A DNA stretch of 64,000 nt from Bin87 sp965221295. GTDB lineage: Bacteria > Chloroflexota > Dehalococcoidia > Lucifugimonadales > UBA3495. Every line of letters begins with the position of its first letter. Position 1 is the stretch's first letter. The notes below the pieces were generated by a model, which did not search any database, was not told the origin of the DNA, and saw only the letters and a list, made by a program, of their open reading frames with translations. The stretch lies in contig OZ244879.1 in NCBI GenBank assembly GCA_965221295.1, positions 124,001 to 188,000 of the forward strand, read 5' to 3'. The position numbers and the translations under genes were made by a program. Of the stretch, positions 1 to 8,487 are shown piece after piece.

Positions 1-2
1 GC

Positions 3-455
3 GTTCCGGTAAACGTCATGGCGGCGGGCCGGTTGCCGTTGCTCCGCGAGTTGGCCCGGCGCAACCCCAACACGCAAATCGTCATTGACCACGTGGGGCT
101 GGCCCAGCCTTTCGACCCGCCTCCGCCGGCCGAACCCTTCGCCGACCTCGCCAACGTCCTGTCCCTGGCGGAACTGGACAACGTGGCGATCAAGATTTCC
201 GGCGCCGGCACCCTGTCCCACGCCGGCTTCCCCTATCCCGACATCTGGGAGCCGCTGGGCCGCATCTTCGACGCCTACGGCCTGGAGCGGTGCCTGTGGG
301 GCACAGACTGGACCCGGGCGGTGAAACTGCTCACCTACGAGCAGGGGGTGGAGGCCTTCCGCCTCACGGACACGCTGTCGGACTCCGACCGGGCCATCCT
401 GATGGGCGGCGCGTTGGCCAACATCTACAAGTGGTCGCCAGTGGTGGCCGAGTAG
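3..455 (+). CDS. Amidohydrolase (Amidohydro_2 family), C-terminal part
   Basis: Last ~150 residues of a metal-dependent TIM-barrel hydrolase of the Amidohydro_2 type. The frame is open to the window edge, so the true start lies outside; an internal ATG at 18 is unlikely to be the start. Visible elements are the strand IVIDHVGLA with a conserved His, the KISG strand and the segment CLWGTDWTRAV, whose WGTDW aspartate is the usual late active-site position of this family. Substrate cannot be told. It is more distant from the amidohydrolase pair near 47.5-49.6 kb, which carries FESNFP at the equivalent place. Confidence 0.8.
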   Translation, partial: VPVNVMAAGRLPLLRELARRNPNTQIVIDHVGLAQPFDPPPPAEPFADLANVLSLAELDNVAIKISGAGTLSHAGFPYPDIWEPLGRIFDAYGLERCLWGTDWTRAVKLLTYEQGVEAFRLTDTLSDSDRAILMGGALANIYKWSPVVAE

Positions 456-524
456 CCAACGAGGTCGTGGCCCCACTGTCATTGCGCCTTCCCCATCTTG
501 TGGCATGGCGAGCGCCCGTTTTTC

Positions 525-832
525 TGTCATTGCGAGCGCAGCGCGGCAATCTCGTTGACCGCAACCAGCGGCCGTTGGCGCTCCGGCGGCCGGGGGCGGG
601 CGGCCGTTCGCCCAGGCGTCGAGATTGCCACGTCGCTTTGCTCCTCGCAATGACAGGTGGGGGGTGGCCCCGCAATGACAGGTGGGGGGTGGCCTCGCAA
701 TGACAGGTGGGGGGTGGCCTCGCGATGATAGTGGGGCGGAAGCGCTGGCCCTGACCTGTCATTGCGAGCGTAGCGCGGCAATCTCGTTGACCGCAACCAG
801 CGGCCGTTGTCGCTCCGGCGGCCGGGGGCGGG
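525..832. repeat. Palindromic tgtcattgcgag element plus short tandem units
   Basis: A full element runs from 525 to 655, bounded by TGTCATTGCGAG and its inverse CTCGCAATGACA, with an inner inverted pair CGGCAATCTCG/CGAGATTGCC and a GC-rich centre. Its right end is amplified into about three short units (GCAATGACAGGTGGGG plus GGTGGCC, 647-730). A second, right-truncated copy starts at 758. Long open frames here in both strands translate to CHCERSAAIS-like strings and are not genes. This accounts for the gene-free stretch 456-930. Confidence 0.9.
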
Positions 833-855
833 TGATGGCGGCGGCGCTTAACGTT

Positions 856-884
856 GCAGGGGCAGGTACGTAACCTGCCCCTGC
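856..884. terminator. Strong hairpin, probable terminator
   Basis: Perfect 12-bp stem GCAGGGGCAGGT / ACCTGCCCCTGC with a 5-nt loop, lying just beyond the 3-prime end of the minus-strand collagen-like gene. No clear T-tract follows on the minus strand, so termination is inferred from position and stem strength. Confidence 0.5.
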
Positions 885-930
885 GGTTTGCTGGGCCTTG
901 CGTGGGCCCGACGCGCTTCGTTCTGGTGAA

Positions 931-1611
931 CTAGGCGGCCGGACGCCTCGCCATGACGATGGCGACCACGCCGATCACCGCGGCGACGATGCCGACGATG
1001 AGCGCGATGATGCCCATGGGACTGGGCGCTCCGGCGGGGCCGGTCGCTCCAGCGGGGCCAGCGGGACCAGGACCGCCCGAAGGACCGGGCAGACCCTGTT
1101 CACCCTGCGGACCAGCGGCGCCAGCGGGACCCTGCGGTCCAGCGGGGCCAGCGGGCCCGGCAGGACCAGCGGCGCCAGCGGGACCAGGCACGCCCGGAGG
1201 CCCGGGAGGCCCGTCTGAACCACCGTCCGCACCGCCCATCATGGCAGCCAGGTCAGCGTCCAGCCTGATGATCTCACGGCCGCCCGACATCCAGTTGTAC
1301 TCGTAGGCGGACATGCGGTCCCCGACCATGAAGGTCACGGCGCTGTCGCCGCCGGTGGGCTGCATCAGCTCCAGGGGGCCGAACTTGCCGTTGTCCATCA
1401 CCATGGCTTCGCCGAGCTTCTGCTCGCCCGCCATGGCGACGATCATCGTCCCTTCGCCAACCGGCAGGCCGTCGGCCATGGCGGTGCCAAAGAGGAATGC
1501 TGGCGGCAGGTTCGCGCTGGGCGCTCCGCCCTGGGCTGCTACCAGCCCCAGGGGCAACGCCAGCAGCAGGGCAATCAATGCCGCCGCCGCCATCGCTCCA
1601 ATTCTCTTCAT
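931..1611 (-). CDS. Collagen-like exported, membrane-anchored protein
   Basis: 226-residue protein. The start is chosen at the ATG preceded by AGGAG; an in-frame ATG 20 codons upstream lacks this. Residues ~1-27 form a signal peptide (MKRIG, long Ala/Leu core, VAAQ). A globular ~105-residue domain follows. Residues ~134-195 are a run of about 20 Gly-X-Y triplets rich in GPAGPAG and GPQG, then a single hydrophobic helix (~199-221) and a short basic tail (ARRPAA). The layout suggests a surface stalk held by a C-terminal membrane anchor. Bacterial collagen-like proteins form triple helices; a role in adhesion is inference. It is the last of three consecutive exported-protein genes. Confidence 0.85.
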   Translation of the reverse strand: MKRIGAMAAAALIALLLALPLGLVAAQGGAPSANLPPAFLFGTAMADGLPVGEGTMIVAMAGEQKLGEAMVMDNGKFGPLELMQPTGGDSAVTFMVGDRMSAYEYNWMSGGREIIRLDADLAAMMGGADGGSDGPPGPPGVPGPAGAAGPAGPAGPAGPQGPAGAAGPQGEQGLPGPSGGPGPAGPAGATGPAGAPSPMGIIALIVGIVAAVIGVVAIVMARRPAA

Positions 1612-1744
1612 ATCAATGTGCTCCTGCTGTTGGGTGTTCCTCACCCCGCCGCCATCTATGGTTTTGGCCACCGTGGTTTTGGGGTGAGGGCCTTCTTTCG
1701 CTTCAGGCTGCTTTGCCTGTCATCTCTGATACGCCGCCGAGGGC

Positions 1745-4120
1745 TTACCAGATGTTCAGGCTCCAGCAGTCTTCCGCGGCGCAGGTGAAGTCAACCAACT
1801 GGCCGCTCCAGTTCACTCCGGTCTGATCGGCCTTGACCAGCACCCAGTAGGGCTGTCCGCTGATGAGTTCGGTCAGAGTGTTCAGCTCGGAGAACTCGGG
1901 ACGCGGGTCGAAGAACGTCCATTCCTTGGTGGAGTTGTTGAAGTGGAAGATGGCGTCGAGGTTGTCGCCCAGGTCCGAAACGGCGTCAGGCAGGGTGGTC
2001 GCCGTGCCCACGGCCGCCGCCTCGTCCAGTATCTCCAGCTGGGCCACCGCGGTCTCGTTGCCCACGGTCACCTGGACGCTGTAGTGTCCGGCGTCAACGG
2101 CGGGGACCAGCAACCCGGCTACGGTGGCGTTGCCATCGCGGTCGGTGTTGACGTTCTGGTTGCCCAGCCGGTTGGCTCCGGCGATGCGAACCTCAGATAC
2201 CAGCGTGAACACCGGCATTCCCAGCAGCTCGATGCTGATGGTCTCGCCGGGGCGCACCGCGCTGGGGCTCACCGAGATGCCCGAAGTGGGCGTGCTGAAG
2301 GACGCGTCTTCCTCGATGTCTCCGCCGTACTCGGCGAAGGTCACCGTTACGTCGTGCTCGTCGCCCAGCGCGATGCCGGAGCTGAGCCGATACTGGAAGG
2401 AGAAGCGACCCGTGCGGTCGATGGAGGCCGAACGGTCCTTGCCCTCAACCGAGATGTCCACGGAGAAGTCCTGGTCATCGGTGGAGAAGGGCCAGTTCTC
2501 GCCGCTGATGGTGATGTAGTCCCGAGGGCCGGCCACCGCGGGCGTCACGCTGATGGTGGGCTCCAAAATGGTGATGTCGGCCTCGCCCTCGAAGCCGGTG
2601 GAGTCCACCACTTCGATGGTGTAGGTGTCGGCGTCCAGGGCCGGGTTGCCGCTGGTGGCGCCGCGGTTGGTCACGGTCCAAACGCGAGCCTCGACCACGA
2701 ACTGGCCGTTGCTGTCGATCTGGATGGCGCCGCCCTCAACGCCGGCTTCCGCCACGTCCAGCGGTTCGCCGTCGATGGTGATGTCGGCGACGTTGATGTG
2801 GGACTCGCTGTCGAAGCCGCGACCCTCGATGATGATGGTGTCGTTGGCGACGACTTCGCTGGAGCTGATCTGGAGGCTGGAAGCTTCCACGCCCAGGTAG
2901 ACGCGCTCGGTGCCGGCCGCGCCCTTGACCGCGATCTGAACGCGGGCGTCCAGGCCGCCGGGCAGGTCGAACGTGTAGTCGCTATCGTCCCTTTCAACTT
3001 CGAAGTTGCAGATGGCTAGGTCAGGGCAGGTGCCGTCGGCGCGCCAGATGTGGCGAGGGCCGACGCTGATCTGCTCGATGGTTCCCACGTCGCGCGGCTT
3101 GAGGGTGATCTCGTCGCCGTAGCTGGCCGAAGCGGGGCTGACGGTGAGGGAGCCTTCAAGGTCGAAGACCTTTACCGCCCGGGCGAACCGGGGGTCGCCG
3201 GCTTCGGAGTCGGCGGCGCAGATGTAGTTGACCGCGCCGGCGTCAAACTCGTCCTGGTGCACCGTGAAGCTCACCGAGAACTTGTCGTCGCTACCCACCA
3301 GGGTCTCACCCAGCTTTTCGCCGGTCTGCATGATCAACTGGCAGTTGGCGCGTTGAGTGGCGGGGTCGCCCGCGGTCAGGTCGGTGTCGCTGACCAGCAC
3401 GCGAACCTCGGCGCCGGTGCCGTTGTTGAACCCGGTGCCGGTTACGGTGATCTCAGCGCCGCGACCATTGTCCTCATCGCTGAGGCTGATCTTGGCCCAG
3501 GTGTTGACCGCATCCAGCGTGACCTGGGGGCCGTCGTTGTTGTCGGCGCCCGCGGGCAGGATGCTGTAGCCCACGCTGTGGGTACCCTGCTCGGTGGGGT
3601 TGTTCACGCCGGCCTTGTCCAGCACCAGCTGGAGGCCCACGGTGTCGGCGGCGGACCAGGCGTCGAAGCCCGTGTCGTTGCCGGGGTTCATGTCGGGCAC
3701 GAAGACCTGGATGGACCAGTCGTCGTCGCCGCCAAAGTGGTCGTCGTCGTCAACAACCACGGCGTCGGTCACATAGACGCGACCGGTGGACGCGCCGATG
3801 AAATAGACCCGGCTGTGGTCGATGTCGCCCACCTGGAAGTCGTCCTCCAGGTAGAGTTCTACGGAACTGCCCGCTTGCAGCGCGCCGGGCTCGCCCAGGG
3901 TCAGCGTGAGCTTGACGCTGGCGCCGCCGGTGGTGCTGCTGTTGTCGAAGGCATCCTCAGCCGCCGGAGGAGCTGGCGCGAACGGGTTCGTCGGCTCGGT
4001 TTGCGCCTGCGCCGATCCCGGCAGCGCCGAGAGCGCGACAATCACGGCCAGCGCCCCGATGACGGCCAATCCCATCACCAGCGACATCGGCCAGATGTGC
4101 TTTCTGGTTGTGTTTTTCAT
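1745..4120 (-). CDS. Large exported surface protein with IPT/TIG-like repeats
   Basis: 791 residues from the ATG with AAAGGAG upstream. An N-terminal signal peptide ends near GSAQA-QTEP (~residue 38). The body carries several beta-sandwich units opening with motifs such as LTVSPASASYGDEITL, LQISSSEVVANDTIII, ISVTPAVAGPRDYITI and ISVSPSAVRPGETISI, a pattern like IPT/TIG or Ig-like repeats. It is acidic with Asp-rich patches (VVVDDDDHFGGDDDW) that may bind calcium. The last ~80 residues (FHFNNSTKEWTFFDP, SGQPYWVLVKAD) form a distinct terminal domain with two Cys. Likely cell-envelope or adhesive; function unknown. Confidence 0.8.
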   Translation of the reverse strand: MKNTTRKHIWPMSLVMGLAVIGALAVIVALSALPGSAQAQTEPTNPFAPAPPAAEDAFDNSSTTGGASVKLTLTLGEPGALQAGSSVELYLEDDFQVGDIDHSRVYFIGASTGRVYVTDAVVVDDDDHFGGDDDWSIQVFVPDMNPGNDTGFDAWSAADTVGLQLVLDKAGVNNPTEQGTHSVGYSILPAGADNNDGPQVTLDAVNTWAKISLSDEDNGRGAEITVTGTGFNNGTGAEVRVLVSDTDLTAGDPATQRANCQLIMQTGEKLGETLVGSDDKFSVSFTVHQDEFDAGAVNYICAADSEAGDPRFARAVKVFDLEGSLTVSPASASYGDEITLKPRDVGTIEQISVGPRHIWRADGTCPDLAICNFEVERDDSDYTFDLPGGLDARVQIAVKGAAGTERVYLGVEASSLQISSSEVVANDTIIIEGRGFDSESHINVADITIDGEPLDVAEAGVEGGAIQIDSNGQFVVEARVWTVTNRGATSGNPALDADTYTIEVVDSTGFEGEADITILEPTISVTPAVAGPRDYITISGENWPFSTDDQDFSVDISVEGKDRSASIDRTGRFSFQYRLSSGIALGDEHDVTVTFAEYGGDIEEDASFSTPTSGISVSPSAVRPGETISIELLGMPVFTLVSEVRIAGANRLGNQNVNTDRDGNATVAGLLVPAVDAGHYSVQVTVGNETAVAQLEILDEAAAVGTATTLPDAVSDLGDNLDAIFHFNNSTKEWTFFDPRPEFSELNTLTELISGQPYWVLVKADQTGVNWSGQLVDFTCAAEDCWSLNIW

Positions 4121-4257
4121 TTGACAAAATCTCCTTTGAGATTGCCGTTTGCTAACTGGCGGCGGCCCCACTGCTGGGTTGGGGGTTGTTGGCTCCCGCT
4201 CCGGGGGCCGCCGCTAGCCCAATGAGATTGATTGCGCTTTAGCTTTCCGTTGGCCGA

Positions 4258-6540
4258 CTAGAACGACGGCTGTGGAGGGTCATCGCTGCCGCCGGAGGCG
4301 GACGGAGTGCCGGTGGCGATGCTGGCCCAGGCGCTCCAGGTCGTGGACCCGTTGGCGTGGTCCTGGCCGGCGGTTACCGTGAAGGCGTACTCCGAGCCGT
4401 TGTCCAAACCGTCAAGGACGTGGCCGGTGTTGCTGTCGGCAGCTTCCCAGATGAGGTTGCTGTAGTCTCCAGCTTCCCGGTCAGACTGCTTGATGGCGGC
4501 GACCCAGTGCCGGTCGGAGTTGGCTCCGGCGGTCCAGCTCAGGGTCAACATGCCGTCGCCGGACGCTGCCGCCAGGTCGCTGGGGGCGCCGACGCTACCG
4601 TCGGAGGGTTGCTCCACTGTGACCATGAAGGTCTGGGTGGCGGGACCGGACATGCCGTCGGTGGCGCGCACCGTGATGGTGGCGGTTCCAACGCCCACGG
4701 CGGTAACCGTGATCGCGCCGGACACTCCGTCGGCGGCGGCCGTGGCCACGCCGTTGTTGTTGGAGAAGGCCGAGTAGGTCAGCGCGTCGTTGTCGGCGTC
4801 GCTGAAGTTGTTCAGGACGTCGACGCTCATCGCGGCGTCGCCAATGGTCATGGTGACGTCATCGATGGAGCCACGCCGGGTGGGCGCGCGGTTGTCGGTG
4901 ACCGGAGCCACCGTGCCCGTGTAGCTCACGGTGGTGGCCGCCGTCAGCGACTTGCCGCCGATGGTGCTGACCACGTTGACGGTGATGTCGCCCGAGGGGG
5001 CGTCCTCACGCAGCAGGATGCGGAAGTCGGCGGTGCCGTCGGCTCCCAGCGGGGCCGCGTTCAGGTTGTTCACGCCGATGATCGACGCGTCCGTGGAACG
5101 GACGGCGACGGTGGCGTGCTCGCCCTCGACGTTGTGAGGGACGTTGCCGTTGGCGTCAACCACGGTGACCGTGCAGTCGGTCAGACCGGTGCTGGCCGGA
5201 ATGGCCGTGGGGTCGCAGGCCACTGAGATGGAGTCGGCCGGGCCGGCCACGGTGATTGACAGGTCGTAGCTGGCGTCCCCGTTAGAAACCGTGATGACGT
5301 GGGTGCCCGAGGGGGCGCCCTGCTTGACGGTGATGGTCTGCAACGGATCGAGCCTACTGAAGGCGTCGTTTACGGCAGCCTTGGCGGCCGCGTCAGCGCC
5401 GCCGGCTTCGCCATCGGCCGAGCCGGTGGCGTCGTTGCCCAAGGCGTCCTTGGAGATAGCGTTGTAGAAGAAGGCATCGCCCGCCGTGAGAACGCCGACA
5501 TCCTTCAGAGGAGCTGCGTCGTCGTCATCGTAGGTGCGGATTTCCTCGCCACATGCGCCTGTCTCTACCACTTCGGCAGTGGAGGCGTCATTGTCATGGT
5601 CCCAAGTGTCGCCGGGGGTGCAGGCGTAGGCTGCGGCTTCCACCGTGGCGGCGGGGCCGCTGCGCTCGATGTTGCCTTCCACGGTTACGCCGCCCAGAGT
5701 CGCGGAGACCGTGTTCCTCACGGCGCCGCTGGTGGGCAGACCGGTTACGGTGGCGGTTTCCTTTCCGCTGTCAGCGTCTCCCAAATTGGTGGGCGCATCG
5801 GCGCGCAGGCGGATGGTCTTCAGGCCGGAGCCCTCGAAAAGCACGTCTTCGCCGCCATCAACTGCCACGTCAATCCAGCCGAACAGCGGGTTGCCGTTGG
5901 CGTCCTTCAGGTGGACGGTGACCGTGGACTTCCCTCCGGCGATCGCGCCGGCCTCGACGGTAGATTCGTCAGCGTCAACACTGCCCTGGAAGACGATGAT
6001 CGCCATGGACTCAACGCTATTTAGCACTACCGGCGATTCGTTTGCGGAGACAAGTGAAGTATTGCTGAAGATGACAAAAGCCATGCCATCGTCGTTGGCC
6101 CGGGTCCGCGCCACGGTGTGAGTAGCGGAACCTGGGGTGGTTGCGCCGGTGTTGGGGTTGGAGCTCTCTGCCGGCAGGCTCAGCAGGCTTCCGTCAAAGG
6201 TAGTCCCAACCGCAGCGGCGGTGACTGTTTTTCCGTACGCCGTCGGTGCGTTACTAAAGGTCACGGACGCGCCTGTGATGCCAGTGCCGCTCGACGTGTA
6301 GGTATAGATGGAAGCTGCGGCCCCGTCGTTTTCGAACTCGAGGGTAACCGAGTCGCCCGCGGTGGTGCACAGCGTGAACCCGCGAGTTTCTGTGTCAACC
6401 GTGCAGGTGTGGCCATCTGCCTCGGCGGTTTGGCCGGTGGGCAGAAGCCAGAGGCCGGCGGAAATGAAGGCGGCCAGCGCGAGGACTGCCACCACAGCGA
6501 TTGGCGCCGTGCCAATGCGTTTTCCAATCATTGTTCTCAT
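4258..6540 (-). CDS. Large exported protein with Ig-like, cadherin-like and FN3 domains
   Basis: 760 residues from the ATG preceded by AAGGAG; an upstream in-frame ATG would add 37 residues of low-complexity sequence with no ribosome site. An N-terminal hydrophobic segment (IAVVAVLALAAFISAGLWLL) is a signal peptide or anchor. Residues ~30-560 hold beta-rich invasin/Big-like units (STVTVHLKDANGNPLFGW, CTVTVVDANGNVPHN). A cadherin-like segment (NFSDADNDALTYSA, VRATDGMSGPATQTF) follows, then a C-terminal fibronectin type III domain (APSDLAAASGDGMLTLSW ... SEYAFTVTA). Probable cell-surface protein; partner unknown. Same strand and style as the next two genes downstream. Confidence 0.8.
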   Translation of the reverse strand: MRTMIGKRIGTAPIAVVAVLALAAFISAGLWLLPTGQTAEADGHTCTVDTETRGFTLCTTAGDSVTLEFENDGAAASIYTYTSSGTGITGASVTFSNAPTAYGKTVTAAAVGTTFDGSLLSLPAESSNPNTGATTPGSATHTVARTRANDDGMAFVIFSNTSLVSANESPVVLNSVESMAIIVFQGSVDADESTVEAGAIAGGKSTVTVHLKDANGNPLFGWIDVAVDGGEDVLFEGSGLKTIRLRADAPTNLGDADSGKETATVTGLPTSGAVRNTVSATLGGVTVEGNIERSGPAATVEAAAYACTPGDTWDHDNDASTAEVVETGACGEEIRTYDDDDAAPLKDVGVLTAGDAFFYNAISKDALGNDATGSADGEAGGADAAAKAAVNDAFSRLDPLQTITVKQGAPSGTHVITVSNGDASYDLSITVAGPADSISVACDPTAIPASTGLTDCTVTVVDANGNVPHNVEGEHATVAVRSTDASIIGVNNLNAAPLGADGTADFRILLREDAPSGDITVNVVSTIGGKSLTAATTVSYTGTVAPVTDNRAPTRRGSIDDVTMTIGDAAMSVDVLNNFSDADNDALTYSAFSNNNGVATAAADGVSGAITVTAVGVGTATITVRATDGMSGPATQTFMVTVEQPSDGSVGAPSDLAAASGDGMLTLSWTAGANSDRHWVAAIKQSDREAGDYSNLIWEAADSNTGHVLDGLDNGSEYAFTVTAGQDHANGSTTWSAWASIATGTPSASGGSDDPPQPSF

Positions 6541-6700
6541 TGTTGAAAGTCTCCTTGCAGCCTTCCCTGTGGGGGTTGGCTGGTACAAGCAGGTTGGTTT
6601 CGTTGGTTGGGTTTGGTTTGGATCGGTTTGGTTACTCAAGGGGAGTTTCAAAACCGGAGCCGGGGTTGTCGCGCCCTCTAGCGGTGAGCCTTTCCCACCC

Positions 6701-7015
6701 TGTCATTGCGAGCGCAGCGCGGCAATCTCGTTGATCGCAACGCGCGGCCGTTCGCCTTCGGGGGCGGGATTGCCGCGTCGCTAGCGCTCCTCGCAATGAC
6801 AGATACTTTGGTCATTGCGAGCGCTACCCACCCTGTCATTGCGAGCGCAGCGCGGCAATCTCGTTGATCGCAACGCGCGGCCGTTCGCCTTCGGGGGCGG
6901 GATTGCCGCGTCGCTAGCGCTCCTCGCAATGACAGATTGTGAGTCATTGCGAGCGCAGCGCGGCAATCTCGTTGATCGCAACGCGCGGCCGTTCGCCTTC
7001 GGGGGCGGGGTTGCG
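6701..7015. repeat. Three palindromic elements in tandem, last truncated
   Basis: Elements at 6701-6801 and 6834-6934 are nearly identical 101-bp copies spaced 133 bp apart; a third starts at 6943 and loses its right half near 7015. Same TIR and inner GGCAATCTCG motif as elsewhere, with GCGGCCGTTCGCC in the middle. The following stretch to 7279 has no gene I can support. Confidence 0.9.
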
Positions 7016-7279
7016 GACGTGGTTCCCCGGTCGATTGGGAAGTAGTTGGACGGTGGCACCTCCTTATTGGTGGCAGGCCCACGGCCGGAGGCGTCCCAGC
7101 GGGCGTCGGCGCGGAGCGCGCGGGCCGGGATGGAACGGCAGGGCGTGGGCAAGCGTCGTTTGGCATGAGATTCACGGGCTACATTGTAACGAGGGAAACA
7201 TTACGCGAGTATTACGGCAGCGAACCAATTTTTGCCGTTTTCCAGAAAACAACCAACGCCGGCGGGGGTGGGGGGAGCG

Positions 7280-7534
7280 CTAGACCAATCCGAGACGTTC
7301 TAGGTCGGGCTCCGTCCAGAGGGTACCGCTGAGGACGCTGCGCAACGTGCCCAGGGGCAAAGTGTCGCCGGAGCGATGGTAATGGATGACGACGCGCCGG
7401 CCGTCATCGTGTCGGTAAACCCGCGACGAACCACCAGTGCGCCTGTATCTGAAGCCATCCCGTTCCAAGGCGCTCACCAACTCGCGTGCGGACGCGTTTC
7501 TGAGCCGCCGCGCGAGGTTCTGTGGTGAGGTCAT
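7280..7534 (-). CDS. hicA: HicA-like toxin, catalytic His not in usual place
   Basis: 84-residue small basic protein with the HicA double-stranded RNA-binding-like layout: an N-terminal helix (ARELVSALERDGFRYRRTGG), a strand pair (SRVYRHDDGRRVVIHYH) and the ending LPLGTLRSVL seen in this family (GTLRSIL). HicA toxins are mRNA interferases using a His in a GSH or NH motif. Here that site reads GGSSR, so the canonical His is replaced, though other His residues follow. It overlaps the upstream hicB-like gene by 4 nt (ATGA), so the two are translated together. Possibly inactive or a variant. Confidence 0.8.
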   Translation of the reverse strand: MTSPQNLARRLRNASARELVSALERDGFRYRRTGGSSRVYRHDDGRRVVIHYHRSGDTLPLGTLRSVLSGTLWTEPDLERLGLV

Positions 7535-7752
7535 GGCGTGGTCAGCGGTTCTCGGATGATCACTGCGCCGTCCGCTTGAAGGATTTCGCCGGCATCCACC
7601 ATGTCGGCGACGTAAGCGGTGGCGGCGTCGCCCAGGGCGGCCAGGGCTTCGTTTCGGGAATGCCCCCAGGCGGCGCAACCGGGCAGGTCGTCGATCCATG
7701 CGCTCCAGCGACCGTCGTCATCCTGCTCGATCCGGGCTTGGTACTCTGCCAT
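7531..7752 (-). CDS. hicB: HicB-like antitoxin
   Basis: 73 residues with the HicB partial RNase H-like fold: AEYQARIEQDDDGRWSAWIDDLPGCAAWG then HSRNEALAALGDAATAYV, matching the P-G-C-x-x-x-G and periodic-helix pattern of the family. There is no room for a C-terminal DNA-binding domain, so any autorepression would need another factor. The chosen ATG is the one just before the conserved strand; upstream in-frame sequence is repeat-derived and not likely translated. Order is antitoxin first, toxin second. It sits between two repeat clusters, consistent with lateral acquisition. Confidence 0.8.
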   Translation of the reverse strand: MAEYQARIEQDDDGRWSAWIDDLPGCAAWGHSRNEALAALGDAATAYVADMVDAGEILQADGAVIIREPLTTP

Positions 7753-7804
7753 CTCACTGAATCCCTGCAACAAGTGGTTGATGGGAACATTGTACCAGCG
7801 ACTC

Positions 7805-7902
7805 GGCAATCCCGATGCCTGGGCGGACGGCCGGCGAGGCGGGGGCGTAGCGCCGCGCGTTGCGATCAACGAGATTGCCGCGCTTCGCTCGCAATGACAG
7901 GT
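7805..7902. repeat. Palindromic element lacking its left terminus
   Basis: Begins abruptly at CGGCAATCCCGATGCC, just upstream of hicB, and runs to the right terminus CTCGCAATGACAG. The left TGTCATTGCGAG end is absent. Confidence 0.8.
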
Positions 7903-7931
7903 GGGGAAGGGGGCGCAATGACCATAGCATC

Positions 7932-8051
7932 TGTCATTGCGAGGCCGAAGGCCGTGGCAATCTCGACGCCTGGGCGAACGGCCGCCGGGGCGGGGGGCGG
8001 AGCGCCGCGCGTTGCGGTCGTCGAGATTGCCGCGCTTCGCTCGCAATGACA
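7932..8051. repeat. Complete 120-bp palindromic element
   Basis: Cleanest intact copy in this block: TGTCATTGCGAG left end, GGCAATCTCGACGCC, GGGCGAACGGCCG, a G-rich centre, GTTGCGGTCGTCGAGATTGCC and the CTCGCAATGACA right end. It is the reference against which the split copies around the GIY-YIG gene can be read. Confidence 0.9.
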
Positions 8052-8083
8052 GGTGGGGAAGGGGGCGCAATGACCATAGCATC

Positions 8084-8153
8084 TGTCATTGCGAGGCCGA
8101 AGGCCGTGGCAATCCCGACGCCTGGGCGAACGGCCGCCGGGGGGCGGGGGCGG
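8084..8153. repeat. Left half of a split palindromic element
   Basis: Matches the left half of the element at 7932-8051 up to the G-rich centre after GGGCGAACGGCCG, then runs straight into the stop codon of the GIY-YIG gene. The matching right half is at 8488-8537. Confidence 0.85.
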
Positions 8154-8456
8154 TTACGTGTACCAACCGGCTGCCAGGTCTTTGCGCTGGGGGTTGGCGC
8201 CATCGATGAGCGCCTCTTTTTTGGCGCGCGACCATGATTTGAGCTGCTTTTCCCTGGCAATGGCAGCGTTGATGTCGGTGCACTCTTCGTAATGGACCAG
8301 TTTGGTAAGGTTGTAACGGGCGGTGAATGACCTGCCGCCGGCCTGCCTCCGATGCTCAAAAACGCGCCTGGCAAGGTCGTTGGTCACCCCGACGTACAGG
8401 GCGGTGAAGCGGGTATTGGCCATGACGTAAACGTAATAGGACTTGATGCCGGGCAT
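8154..8456 (-). CDS. GIY-YIG nuclease family protein
   Basis: 100-residue single-domain protein of the UPF0213/YhbQ-like GIY-YIG group. The signature is YYVYVMAN followed by ALYVGVTNDLARRVFEHR, containing the two tyrosines (VYV, YVG), catalytic-type Arg and the His of EHR; the end (REKQLKSWSRAKKEALI) is the usual basic helix. Such proteins are putative DNA endonucleases. The start is the ATG directly before the domain; upstream in-frame sequence is repeat-derived. The gene lies exactly between the two halves of one palindromic element, which suggests the gene and repeat form one mobile unit. Confidence 0.9.
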   Translation of the reverse strand: MPGIKSYYVYVMANTRFTALYVGVTNDLARRVFEHRRQAGGRSFTARYNLTKLVHYEECTDINAAIAREKQLKSWSRAKKEALIDGANPQRKDLAAGWYT

Positions 8457-8487
8457 GGCAGAGTTCTCCAACGTCCTGGTGGTCGAA

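Noticed and set aside
1943..4225. Long antisense frames opposite the large surface protein
   Set aside because: They are shadows caused by high GC at third positions; the minus-strand genes have signal peptides, domains and ribosome sites.
6678..7175. Long open frames in both strands of the repeat clusters (also near 500-800, 7.8-9.2, 12.5-13.3, 51.2, 58.5 and 61.3 kb)
   Set aside because: They translate the palindromic repeats (CHCERSAAIS, SLRAKRGNL and LRSQ-type strings), lack ribosome sites and have no other coding signs.
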